Source: CAZSTA01 sp964609495 [NCBI: uncultured bacterium]
GTDB lineage: Bacteria > CAZSTA01
DNA: 26,008 nucleotides
Reading direction: 5' to 3'
Assembly (NCBI GenBank): GCA_964609495.1
Contig: CAZSTA010000029.1
Location: 1-26,008 of the forward strand
Below the pieces are notes generated by a model. It made no database searches. It was not told the origin of the DNA and worked only from the letters and a program-made list of their open reading frames with translations. Numbering within the stretch: position 1 is the stretch's first letter; each line of letters starts with the position of its first letter. The position numbers and the translations under genes were made by a program. Of the stretch, positions 16,235 through 23,495 are shown piece by piece.

Positions 16235-17059
16235 ATGGAAGTATATGCTCTAATTGGGGAGACGGGAACTGGAAAGAGCCACAACGCTCTAACAGTAGCC
16301 AATAAATACAATATCGATGCTATAATAGATGATGGGCTATTGATTCGCGATAGCCTTATCCTAGCAGGTTATTCGGCTAAAAGAGAATCCAATAAGATTC
16401 AAGCCATTAAGAGAGCTCTCTTCCTCGAACGATCTCATTGTGAAGAGGTCAAAAACGCCATCAAAGAGTTTAACCTCTCCAAGATTCTCATCTTAGGAAC
16501 CTCCAGGAAGATGATAGATAAGATCGTGGATGTTCTGGAGTTACCTGTCCCTTCCACCTTTATTGATATAGAAGATGTATCCTCTAAGGGTCAGATCGAA
16601 GAGGCAAGGAGAGTAAGGCTCTCAGATGGAATACATGCTGTCCCTGTTCCTAGGATCCAGGTTAAGAAAAAAATCCCTTTCTTTCTGTTGGATTCCTTGT
16701 ATAGCTTTTACAGGAAGAATCCAACCTCAAAACGACGGACGAGGTCGGAGAAATCGATTGTTCGACCTCCCTTCAGTTATCTAGGTAAATTGGTGATCTC
16801 TGATGATGCAGTTATCACTATAGTTAAGAAGTGCCTTGAGAGCCATCCTAATCTAGCGAATCTAGAGCAGGCAAAAGTGGAGCTTAAGAATGACGGATTA
16901 GTGATAAATCTCTCTATAATAGTGGATTATGGCATCAATGCTACCAGGGTCGCCCAGAGGATTCAGTATAAGGTTATAGATGAGGTTGAGCATCTAACTG
17001 GTTTAAATGTTATAAGGGTAAACGTTACCGTTCGAGGATTTGGCTCCCCTAATAGTTAA
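16235..17059 (+). CDS. P-loop ATPase fused to an Asp23/Gls24 domain
   Basis: A 274 aa two-domain protein. Residues 1-150 look like a small P-loop NTPase: Walker A GETGTGKS (8-15), a DDGLLI stretch, and a hydrophobic strand ILILGTS (85-91) near the expected Walker B position but without a clear acidic residue. A basic linker (about 158-172, KRRTRSEK) joins the C-terminal domain (about 181-270). This matches the Asp23/Gls24 alkaline-shock family: GKLVISDDAVITIVKKC, LSIIVDYGINATRVAQRIQ, and TGLNVIRVNVTVRGF. Gls24 proteins are linked to envelope stress in Gram-positive bacteria, where the domain is usually alone. The ATPase fusion suggests an energy-dependent or nucleotide-sensing variant; the role is unknown. 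The gene has its own promoter and leader hairpin and begins a likely four-gene transcript with ndk. Confidence 0.8.
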   Translation: MEVYALIGETGTGKSHNALTVANKYNIDAIIDDGLLIRDSLILAGYSAKRESNKIQAIKRALFLERSHCEEVKNAIKEFNLSKILILGTSRKMIDKIVDVLELPVPSTFIDIEDVSSKGQIEEARRVRLSDGIHAVPVPRIQVKKKIPFFLLDSLYSFYRKNPTSKRRTRSEKSIVRPPFSYLGKLVISDDAVITIVKKCLESHPNLANLEQAKVELKNDGLVINLSIIVDYGINATRVAQRIQYKVIDEVEHLTGLNVIRVNVTVRGFGSPNS

Positions 17060-17066
17060 AGGGGAG
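17044..17066 (+). terminator. GC-rich hairpin across the stop codon
   Basis: CTCCCCT (17044-17050) and AGGGGAG (17060-17066) form a perfect 7 bp stem around a 9 nt loop that contains the TAA stop of the P-loop/Gls24 gene. No T run follows, so read-through into ndk is likely. It may act as an attenuator or a 3'-end processing barrier. Confidence 0.35.
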
Positions 17067-17122
17067 ATCGTCGCTTCTTCAGAGTAATACGAATTTCCTT
17101 GGTTATGAAGGAGAAGATAGCT

Positions 17123-17593
17123 ATGGAAACTACCTTTGTTATGATCAAACCAGATGGAGTGCAGAGGAACTTAGTTGGAGAGATCATCTCTCGCTTCGAG
17201 AAAAAGGGTTTGAAGATAGTCGGGCTAAAGATGTTGATGCTCTCAAGGGAGATGGCAGAGGAACTCTACGATGAACATCGGGATAAATATTTCTTCAAAT
17301 ATTTAATCGAATTTGTAACCTCAGGGCCAGTCGTCGTTTTAGCTCTCTGGGGAAAAGGGGCAATCGGTATGGTTAGAGCTATGATGGGAGCTTTGGAACC
17401 TCTGGAAGCCGCTCCTGGAACTATAAGGGGAGATTACTCCCTTGATATAAGATATAATCTTATTCATGGCTCCGGCACCGAGGAAGAAGCGTTAAGAGAG
17501 CTAGCTATTCTCTTTCCCGAGGGATTGATTACTTATGATAAAAGTGAAACCGAATGGCTGAATTTGAAAGGTGAGGAGGTGAGTTTAGAATGA
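17123..17593 (+). CDS. ndk: Nucleoside diphosphate kinase
   Basis: I choose ATG 17123, which lies 6 bp after AAGGAGAAG (17108-17116). It gives METTFVMIKPDGVQRNL, the standard NDK N-terminus; upstream in-frame TTG 17099 and ATG 17105 would lie before or across that Shine-Dalgarno. The 156 aa enzyme transfers gamma-phosphate among nucleoside tri- and diphosphates through phospho-His115 in NLIHGSG. Lys9, YDEHRDKYFF (50-59), MGALEPLEAAPGTIRGD (88-104) are as expected. Two oddities: the usual HGSDS reads HGSGT, losing the conserved Asp after the active-site Ser, and there is a C-terminal extension of about 10 residues. The stop overlaps the next start by 4 bp (ATGA), so it is translationally coupled to the hydrolase gene. 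Confidence 0.93.
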   Translation: METTFVMIKPDGVQRNLVGEIISRFEKKGLKIVGLKMLMLSREMAEELYDEHRDKYFFKYLIEFVTSGPVVVLALWGKGAIGMVRAMMGALEPLEAAPGTIRGDYSLDIRYNLIHGSGTEEEALRELAILFPEGLITYDKSETEWLNLKGEEVSLE

Positions 17594-18240
17594 AGATAAA
17601 ATGGTGGGGACATTCCTCATTTTTAATAACTTCCGATGAGGGAGTAAGGATTCTTACCGATCCTTATAAGACTGGGGGATCGATGGGATATTCGAGGATT
17701 ACAGAAGAGGTAGATATAGTTACGATAAGCCATGAGCATTCAGATCATAACTATACAGCCGACTTAAAGGGAAGACCTCAGCTAATTAGAGGAGGCGGAA
17801 CTAAGAAGGCTGAGGGTATCTCTTTTAAGGGAGTTCAGGCTTATCACGATCCGAATAAGGGTAAGATAAGGGGAGCTAATACCATCTTTTCTTGCGAAAT
17901 CGATGGGGTAACCTTCTGTCATCTAGGAGATCTAGGACATACCCTCTCTGATAAACAAGCGGAGGAAATAGGCAAGGTGGATATCTTATTTGTTCCGGTA
18001 GGAGGGCATTTCACCATTGATGCCCAAGAGGCAACTCAAGTCGTCGAAAAATTAAAACCAAAGATAGTTATACCTATTCACTATAAGACCAAGGTTTCAG
18101 GATTTCCCATAGCTTCTGTAGATCCTTTTCTAAAAGGAAAGGATAATGTTCGAAGAATAGATTCGACTGAGGTAGAATTTAGCAGAGATGAGCTTCCTGA
18201 TGAGACTGAGATCTGGGTTTTGAAATACGTTGGTCAGTAA
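17590..18240 (+). CDS. Metallo-beta-lactamase-fold hydrolase, UPF0173-like
   Basis: A 216 aa cytosolic protein with the metallo-beta-lactamase fold. Metal ligands are visible as SHEHSDHN (His48, His50, Asp52, His53), HLGDLGH (His111, Asp114) and IPIHY (His164). MKIKWWGHSSFLI at the N-terminus and VPVGGHFTIDAQEA (about 135-148) are typical of the YtkL/UPF0173 group of small metal-dependent hydrolases, whose substrate is mostly unknown. The start overlaps ndk by 4 bp and malic enzyme follows after 18 bp, so the three form one operon. Nothing in the context fixes the substrate. Confidence 0.88.
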   Translation: MKIKWWGHSSFLITSDEGVRILTDPYKTGGSMGYSRITEEVDIVTISHEHSDHNYTADLKGRPQLIRGGGTKKAEGISFKGVQAYHDPNKGKIRGANTIFSCEIDGVTFCHLGDLGHTLSDKQAEEIGKVDILFVPVGGHFTIDAQEATQVVEKLKPKIVIPIHYKTKVSGFPIASVDPFLKGKDNVRRIDSTEVEFSRDELPDETEIWVLKYVGQ

Positions 18241-18258
18241 TGAGGAGGAAGAAGTTTA

Positions 18259-19560
18259 ATGCCTATAGTTAGATACACTAAAGAGGAGGCTTTAAATTAT
18301 CATCGAAGTAATTTCTCCGGGGGAGGAAAGATCGAGGTTATGAGCAAGGTTCGGGTCGAAGATGCCAAGGACCTAACCTTAGCTTATACCCCTGGAGTAG
18401 CCGAGGTTTGCCGTGCCATCGCTGAGGATATCGAGAAGATCCATGACTACACGACTAAAGATAATATGGTAGCTGTGGTAACCGACGGAACAGCGATCTT
18501 AGGATTGGGAGATATTGGACCTGAGGCTGGCTTACCAGTTATGGAGGGAAAAGCCGTTCTCTTTAAGATGTTAGCTGGGGTCGATGCTTTCCCTATCTGT
18601 CTGAGAACTAAGGATCCAGATAAGATAGTTGAGATAGTCAAACTTATGGAACCTAGTCTGGGAGGGATAAACCTGGAGGATATCTCGGCTCCAAGGTGCT
18701 TCGAGATCGAGCGACGCCTAAAAGAGGAGATGGATATCCCTGTATTCCATGACGATCAACATGGAACTGCGGTAGTGGTTCTTTCCGCTCTTATCAACGC
18801 TCTCAAGATCGTTGACAAGAAGATGGAGGATATCAAAGTAGTTGTGAATGGCGCAGGAGCAGGCGGGATAACGGTCTCTAAACTCATCTTAAACGCTGGC
18901 GTTCAGAATATAATTCTGTGCGATAGCAAAGGAGCGATCTATAAGGGAAGAGAGGAGGGGATGAATCCCTTCAAGGATGAGATCGCTGAGATCACTAATC
19001 AAGATATGGTAAAGGGAACTCTAGCTGAGGCTATGAAAGGTGCTGATGTCTTCATTGGCGTATCGGTAGGAGGACAGGTTGATCAGGATATGGTTCGCTC
19101 CATGGCCAAAGATTCCATAGTCTTCGCGATGGCTAATCCTGATCCTGAGATACTTCCTGAGGCTGCGAAGGAAGCTTATGCCAGGATCGTTGCTACTGGA
19201 CGAAGTGATTATCCCAATCAGATAAACAACGTTTTGGGATTCCCAGCGATCTTCAGAGGAGCGCTCGATACCAGAGCGAGCGATATCAACGAGGAGATGA
19301 AGGTAGCGGCCTCTCACGCCATCGCTGATCTAATCAAGGATGAGGAGTTAAGCGAGGATTATATCATCACTACTCCGGTAGATCCTCGGGTTATGCCCGC
19401 TGAAGCGGCTGCGGTGGCAAAAGCCGCGATGGATAGCGGGGTAGCCAGAATCAAAGTTGATCCTGCGGAGGTCTATCGCAGGACTGAGACTTTAGCTAAG
19501 ATAAATAGAGAGAGATTCGAGGTCACCAGAGAGCTACTGCTGGAAGGAGTACTTTCCTAG
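18259..19560 (+). CDS. NAD(P)-dependent malic enzyme
   Basis: A 433 aa enzyme of the short prokaryotic malic enzyme type, catalysing oxidative decarboxylation of malate to pyruvate with a divalent metal. Visible motifs are LAYTPGVAEV with catalytic Tyr43, VVTDGTAILGLGDIGPEAG (73-91), MEGKAVLFK with Lys98, metal-binding HDDQHGTA (164-171), the Rossmann GAGAGG (199-204), FAMANPDPEI and the closing TGRSDYPNQINNVLGFP. It has no phosphotransacetylase extension, unlike the long MaeB form. GAGGAGG upstream gives a good ribosome binding site for ATG 18259. It is the last gene of the ndk operon and supplies pyruvate or reducing power in the cytosol. Cofactor choice (NAD or NADP) cannot be settled by eye. 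Confidence 0.93.
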   Translation: MPIVRYTKEEALNYHRSNFSGGGKIEVMSKVRVEDAKDLTLAYTPGVAEVCRAIAEDIEKIHDYTTKDNMVAVVTDGTAILGLGDIGPEAGLPVMEGKAVLFKMLAGVDAFPICLRTKDPDKIVEIVKLMEPSLGGINLEDISAPRCFEIERRLKEEMDIPVFHDDQHGTAVVVLSALINALKIVDKKMEDIKVVVNGAGAGGITVSKLILNAGVQNIILCDSKGAIYKGREEGMNPFKDEIAEITNQDMVKGTLAEAMKGADVFIGVSVGGQVDQDMVRSMAKDSIVFAMANPDPEILPEAAKEAYARIVATGRSDYPNQINNVLGFPAIFRGALDTRASDINEEMKVAASHAIADLIKDEELSEDYIITTPVDPRVMPAEAAAVAKAAMDSGVARIKVDPAEVYRRTETLAKINRERFEVTRELLLEGVLS

Positions 19561-19612
19561 AGTGATAGATCGAATAAGTCCAAAACTCAAATGGCTGGGA
19601 TCTCCCTTCGGG

Positions 19613-19641
19613 AACTATCAGATCTAAAAGATCTGATAGTT
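19613..19641 (+). terminator. Perfect 13 bp inverted repeat, likely end of the ndk-malic enzyme transcript
   Basis: AACTATCAGATCT and AGATCTGATAGTT form a perfect 13 bp stem with loop AAA, starting 52 bp after the malic enzyme stop. The position fits a terminator, but the bases that follow (GTATGAAATT) are not a T run and the stem is A/T-rich. A protein-binding palindrome is a real alternative. Confidence 0.5.
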
Positions 19642-19700
19642 GTATGAAATTATAGGCGTCGGGTCTGATGATTTGAGGAAGCGTGTAAAATTTCGTCTTT

Positions 19701-19836
19701 AGCTTCCTCTTCTTTCTACCATCTCGCTTTACCTCCCCTCCCCCAGCTCTCACATCTTATCTCTCCTATCCCTATCTCTCCCTATCTCCCTCATTGCCCC
19801 CTTATGCTCTCCTCCATATCTTCTAAGCTCCCCTCG
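19701..19836. other. Polypyrimidine (+) / polypurine (-) tract
   Basis: By count, 107 of the 130 bases from 19701 to 19830 are C or T and only 6 are G. Three CCTATC units lie at 19765-19770, 19771-19776 and 19781-19786. Such strand asymmetry can form triplex or R-loop structures or serve as a C-rich RNA binding site. No function is assigned. Confidence 0.6.
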
Positions 19837-19976
19837 AGGCTAATGCCTCCTTTAAAATCTACTAGCACAAAGTTTTAATGCTTACAAGTGTAGTAAATAA
19901 CCGCTAAGATATAATCTAGGTCGAATTCTACTGAAACCAATTTCATCTATTTGCGTATTTAAGATTAGAGTCACAC

Positions 19977-20005
19977 TTGACAAAATTATCTCTATAAGTT
20001 AAAAT
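19977..20005 (+). promoter_or_regulatory. Near-consensus sigma-70 promoter for the ABC exporter
   Basis: TTGACA (19977-19982), a 17 bp spacer and TAAAAT (20000-20005), within GTTAAAATATA. Transcription would begin near 20012, leaving a short leader of about 25 nt with the site GGTGAT before ATG 20037. This is the clearest promoter in the window. Confidence 0.8.
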
Positions 20006-20036
20006 ATAGCTAACCTAAACTTAAGGGATTGGTGAT

Positions 20037-20969
20037 ATGAGAGACGATATAATAATCGAAACTTTTGATCTAACTAAAGATTTCGGACGCCATCGAGTTG
20101 TAGATCATCTCGACCTAGAGGTTCATCGCGGCGATGTATTTGGATTTTTAGGGCCTAATGGCGCGGGAAAGACAACCACTATCCGGATGCTTGTGGGTCT
20201 CATCAAACCCACCAGAGGTCGGGCAGAGATTCTCGGCTATGATATTCAAAGGAATTATATCAAAGCTATAAACAAAGTGGGTGCGCTAGTCGAGACTCCT
20301 CAATTTTACGAATATCTCTCTGGACGTGAGAATCTCAGGATATTAGGAACGATGTCCGGGGGAGTTGATGATAAAAGGATCGATGAGATTTTAGATCTGG
20401 TCGATCTCTTAGATCGTGGTAAGGATAAAGTGCGAAAGTATTCTCATGGAATGAAACAGCGATTGGGGATCGCTCAGGCGCTCCTTTCCAAGCCCGAACT
20501 CATCATTCTAGACGAGCCGACCAGTGGACTCGATCCCCAAGGGATGAAGGAGATTCGCGATCTAATCAAAAATCTCACGGAGATGGAACAGTTGACCATC
20601 TTCATCTCTAGCCATCTACTTCATGAAGTAGAGCAGATCTGCAACCGAGTTGCTATAATCAATCTCGGAAAGCTTATCACTCAGAGAGGAATTGATAAGC
20701 TCTTCGAGGGGGAAGAGGAGATAATAAAGGTTCGAGTCTCCGATAGGGAGGAGGCTCTGGCTCTTTTAAGAGAACAGGATTGGATAGAAAATGTTCGTCT
20801 AAATGAACAGAACCTAGAAGTTAGGATAGGTGCTTCTAAGATAGCTGATATGAATGCCCTATTGGTCCAGAATGGATTTAAGGTCTCCGCGCTTATTCCA
20901 GAGAGGGGAACCTTAGAGGATTATTACATTAAGATTATGGAGAAGGAGAACGATGCTCAATCTCATTAA
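20037..20969 (+). CDS. ABC transporter ATPase, BcrA/CcmA type
   Basis: A 310 aa ATP-binding subunit. Walker A is GPNGAGKTT (39-47), the Q-loop region reads ALVETPQFYEYL, the signature is YSHGMKQR (the usual variant of LSGGQ in this subfamily), Walker B is LIILDEPTSGLDP, and the switch His is in ISSHLLHEVE. Residues about 225-310 form the accessory C-terminal domain common in ABC-2 exporters. It should energise export of a lipid, peptide or antibiotic with the permease encoded next. The ORF ends 17 bp inside the permease gene, so the two are coupled. It is preceded by a near-consensus promoter, implying constitutive or strong expression. The transported substrate is unknown. Confidence 0.93.
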   Translation: MRDDIIIETFDLTKDFGRHRVVDHLDLEVHRGDVFGFLGPNGAGKTTTIRMLVGLIKPTRGRAEILGYDIQRNYIKAINKVGALVETPQFYEYLSGRENLRILGTMSGGVDDKRIDEILDLVDLLDRGKDKVRKYSHGMKQRLGIAQALLSKPELIILDEPTSGLDPQGMKEIRDLIKNLTEMEQLTIFISSHLLHEVEQICNRVAIINLGKLITQRGIDKLFEGEEEIIKVRVSDREEALALLREQDWIENVRLNEQNLEVRIGASKIADMNALLVQNGFKVSALIPERGTLEDYYIKIMEKENDAQSH

Positions 20970-21777
20970 ATTAGAACTTATGAAGATGTTTCATAAGAAG
21001 AGAACCTATCTGGGATTCATCGGCTTGGTCGGGATCCCCATTTTGATAGGTGTTGGAATGAAGTATGGCACGAAGTTCGAGGGAGTAGATATAAATTATA
21101 TGCGGGCGATGCTCAATGGCTATGTCCTCATCGCTTTCGCTACGTTCGTGGGGATGCCCTTCTTCGCTCCCCTCTTCGTATCTCTCGTCTCAGGGGATAT
21201 GATCGCCGGTGAAAGTGGGGCGGGAACGCTTCGAACCATCCTCGTAAGGCCAGTAGGCAGAGGCAAGTTACTCCTGAGTAAATTCATAACTGCCCTTATT
21301 TATACCGCTATTCTAATGGCTCTTATGGATTCAGCCTGCCTCCTTGCTGGGAAGATATTATTCGGCTTCAACGCCTCCATTCTAAATATACTCCTATCTC
21401 GATCTCAGCCTGAATTCCTCGGTCCCATCGCCGCATTGCCCCAAAGTATAAAGAGCGTCCAATTGGGATTCCTATTCGCAGTCCTCTCCTTATCCGTGAT
21501 CGTTAGCCTAGCTATTCTTATCTCGGTCTTGACTGATAATAGCCTCGGAGCCACCGCGGGAACGATAGTGATCTTCTTGATCAGTAGTTCGCTTAGTTAC
21601 TATGATAAAGTCAAGCCCTATCTGTTCACCACCTACCTAGATGTGTGGCAGAAGATGTTTCGCAATCCAATTCCCTGGTCCAATGTTTATAAATCGCTAG
21701 CTATACTTTCTGCATACGAGTTGGGATTCCTGATCTTGGCGCTAATTATATTTAGGAGGAAAGATATACTTTGTTAA
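20953..21777 (+). CDS. ABC-2 type permease
   Basis: A 274 aa membrane protein with a short basic N-terminus (KLELMKMFHKKRTY) and about six hydrophobic segments (near 20-36, 55-80, 110-130, 165-195, 200-215 and 250-268). SGDMIAGESGAGTLRTILVRPVGRG is the intracellular coupling segment (about 77-101) typical of the ABC-2 family. It forms the membrane part of the exporter with the ATPase just upstream, from which it overlaps 17 bp. There is no extracellular solute-binding protein nearby, in keeping with an exporter. The substrate cannot be inferred. Confidence 0.88.
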   Translation: MLNLIKLELMKMFHKKRTYLGFIGLVGIPILIGVGMKYGTKFEGVDINYMRAMLNGYVLIAFATFVGMPFFAPLFVSLVSGDMIAGESGAGTLRTILVRPVGRGKLLLSKFITALIYTAILMALMDSACLLAGKILFGFNASILNILLSRSQPEFLGPIAALPQSIKSVQLGFLFAVLSLSVIVSLAILISVLTDNSLGATAGTIVIFLISSSLSYYDKVKPYLFTTYLDVWQKMFRNPIPWSNVYKSLAILSAYELGFLILALIIFRRKDILC

Positions 21778-21789
21778 ATGGAGTGAGCG

Positions 21790-22383
21790 ATGCCAGGCGA
21801 TATATCAGCGATTATCCTCGCGGGCGGTAAGAGCAGCAGAATGGGGGTGAATAAAGCCTTACTCAGGCTGGGCGGCAGATCAATTGTTGAGATCATCATT
21901 GACAAGCTAGCCGATATATTCGAGGAGATCATAGTCACCACTAAATCTAAAGATCTTTATTCCCCCCTGAAGGTGAAAGTCGTAGAGGATATGAGCGCCG
22001 ATTACAACTCGCTTCTGGGAATCCACACTGGCTTGCTCAATTCCGATAATTTCTATAACTTCGTGATAGCTTGTGATATGCCCTTCCTTAATCCTCCCCT
22101 TATAAGATATATGATAAAGCAGAGAATAGGTTATGAGGTCATAATACCCAAAATAGACGAACACCTAGAACCATTACATGCCATCTATTCGAAGGAATGC
22201 CTAAAGCCCATCGAGGGATTATTATCGAATGGCGATCTAAAGATAATAAACTTCTTTCCCCAGGTCAGAGTAAGATACATAAGTAGGGATGAGATAATCT
22301 GCTTTGATCCTGAGTTTAAATCCTTCTTCAACCTGAATACAAGCGAGGAATACGAAAAAGCGAAGTTATTATCTTGGGAATAG
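21790..22383 (+). CDS. mobA: Molybdenum cofactor guanylyltransferase
   Basis: A 197 aa cytosolic nucleotidyltransferase. LAGGKSSRMG (10-19) with NKALL (Lys22) forms the GTP-binding start, CDMPF (95-99) holds the metal-binding Asp96, and LEPLHAIY and FFNLNTSEEY are family signatures. It attaches GMP to molybdopterin to make the guanine dinucleotide cofactor of DMSO-reductase-family enzymes. The normal GPLGGI motif reads SLLGIHTGL (74-82), a mild deviation. GGAGTGAG before ATG 21790 is the ribosome binding site; the gap to the ABC permease is only 12 bp. moeA lies 2.1 kb downstream, supporting the role. Confidence 0.9.
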   Translation: MPGDISAIILAGGKSSRMGVNKALLRLGGRSIVEIIIDKLADIFEEIIVTTKSKDLYSPLKVKVVEDMSADYNSLLGIHTGLLNSDNFYNFVIACDMPFLNPPLIRYMIKQRIGYEVIIPKIDEHLEPLHAIYSKECLKPIEGLLSNGDLKIINFFPQVRVRYISRDEIICFDPEFKSFFNLNTSEEYEKAKLLSWE

Positions 22384-22450
22384 TTGCTATATTAGGGATA
22401 GGACAAAACTCAGGCTTATAAAATGGAGAAAGGTGAGAGTAATCCTCTAA

Positions 22451-23407
22451 ATGATGAATGAAATAATAAATAAAATTGTGTGGGGAGATGCTAGGGATGT
22501 GCTAGATAGAATTGAAGATAATACCATAGATCTTGTATTGACAGATCCCCCCTACTTTTTAGATAAAATGGATAATAACTGGAATCACGAAACTGTCTCG
22601 AGCACAAAGTATCAACACACCGTTAAGTCTCTCCCCGCGGGAATGAAATTTGATAGAGAACAAGGAAAGCGATTTTACACCTGGTATTTAGAAATATCAA
22701 GAAAACTCCACCGAGTAATAAAGCCTGGGGGGTTCTTCTTCTCATTTTCGAGTCCAAGATTATATCATAGAATGGCTTGTGCGATAGATGATGCTGGTTT
22801 TTTGATACGAGATTGCTTTATCTGGCTTTATACCCAAAATCAAGTAAAGGCGATGAGCCTGGATCACTTTATTGACAGATTGGATACTGATGAAAAAACC
22901 AAAACTAAATTGAAGGAGAGATTGAATGGTTGGAAAACTCCCCAGATAAAATCGTGCTTTGAACCAATCGTAATGGCTCAAAAACAATATGAGAAAACAT
23001 TTCTAAGGAACATATTAAAGAACAATGTTGGTCTCTTTAATACAACAGTTCGGATAGGCGAGAATATGTTTCCCTCAAATGTCCTAACGATAGAAGGAAT
23101 TGATGAAGTTATAGACAAATATTTTCTTCTGCCAAAACCGACAAAGGAGGAAAAAGGGGAATACAACACCCATAGAGCGGTAAAACCATTGGCAATATGT
23201 GAATATATAATTCAACTATCAACCTTTTCCGATGATGCTATTGTCTTAGATCCGTTTGTAGGAAGTGGAACAACCGCGGTCGCCGCAAAGAGATTGGGGA
23301 GAAGATTTATCGGGATTGACATTAATCGTGAGTATGTGGATATCGCCTTGAAAAGATTAGAAGATGTAAGAATTGAAAGGAAATATAAGAATAAAAACAT
23401 ATCTTGA
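22451..23407 (+). CDS. Lone beta-class DNA methyltransferase
   Basis: A 318 aa DNA methyltransferase in which catalytic motif IV comes first (LTDPPYFLD, about 30-38) and the SAM motif I comes last (VLDPFVGSGTTAVAAKRLG, about 271-289, then FIGIDINREY). This order defines the beta class (N6-adenine or N4-cytosine). The middle (about 125-235) should contain the target recognition part; it has WKTPQIKSCFEPIVMAQK. No endonuclease gene is adjacent, so it appears solitary. It is clearly more A+T-rich than mobA and corA on either side, suggesting horizontal transfer. ATG 22451 or 22454 could be the start; the nearest purine-rich site (GGTGAG, about 22432) is rather far. The target sequence is unknown. 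Confidence 0.88.
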   Translation: MMNEIINKIVWGDARDVLDRIEDNTIDLVLTDPPYFLDKMDNNWNHETVSSTKYQHTVKSLPAGMKFDREQGKRFYTWYLEISRKLHRVIKPGGFFFSFSSPRLYHRMACAIDDAGFLIRDCFIWLYTQNQVKAMSLDHFIDRLDTDEKTKTKLKERLNGWKTPQIKSCFEPIVMAQKQYEKTFLRNILKNNVGLFNTTVRIGENMFPSNVLTIEGIDEVIDKYFLLPKPTKEEKGEYNTHRAVKPLAICEYIIQLSTFSDDAIVLDPFVGSGTTAVAAKRLGRRFIGIDINREYVDIALKRLEDVRIERKYKNKNIS

Positions 23408-23463
23408 AAAAAAATAAGCAATAAAATGATATTCCCACCAAAATATCGTGGATTTTAATAAAT

Positions 23464-23477
23464 ATGCTATATAGCAT
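23464..23477. promoter_or_regulatory. 14 bp palindrome before corA
   Basis: ATGCTATATAGCAT is a perfect palindrome 19 bp before the corA start. It also contains TGCTATATA, which resembles an extended -10 element. It may be an operator overlapping the corA promoter or merely the promoter itself. Confidence 0.4.
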
Positions 23478-23495
23478 TAAAAGAGGATTTTACTT

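Larger units (their letters stand above)
19561..20036 (+). other. 476 bp gene-free stretch between malic enzyme and the ABC exporter
   Basis: From left to right it holds a small TCCC-TTC-GGGA hairpin (near 19602-19612), a perfect 13-3-13 inverted repeat, a 130 bp pyrimidine-rich tract, an A/T-rich segment and a near-consensus promoter. No convincing open frame with a ribosome binding site is present on either strand, and no tRNA- or rRNA-like sequence is seen. Confidence 0.7.

Noticed and set aside
17099-17122. TTG 17099 as start of ndk
   Set aside because: The strong Shine-Dalgarno at 17108-17116 lies downstream of it and the family N-terminus begins at ATG 17123.
19523-19753. 76-codon minus-strand frame covering part of the polypyrimidine tract
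   Set aside because: Its basic, low-complexity start comes from the purine-rich strand itself and it overlaps the end of the malic enzyme gene; no family resemblance.
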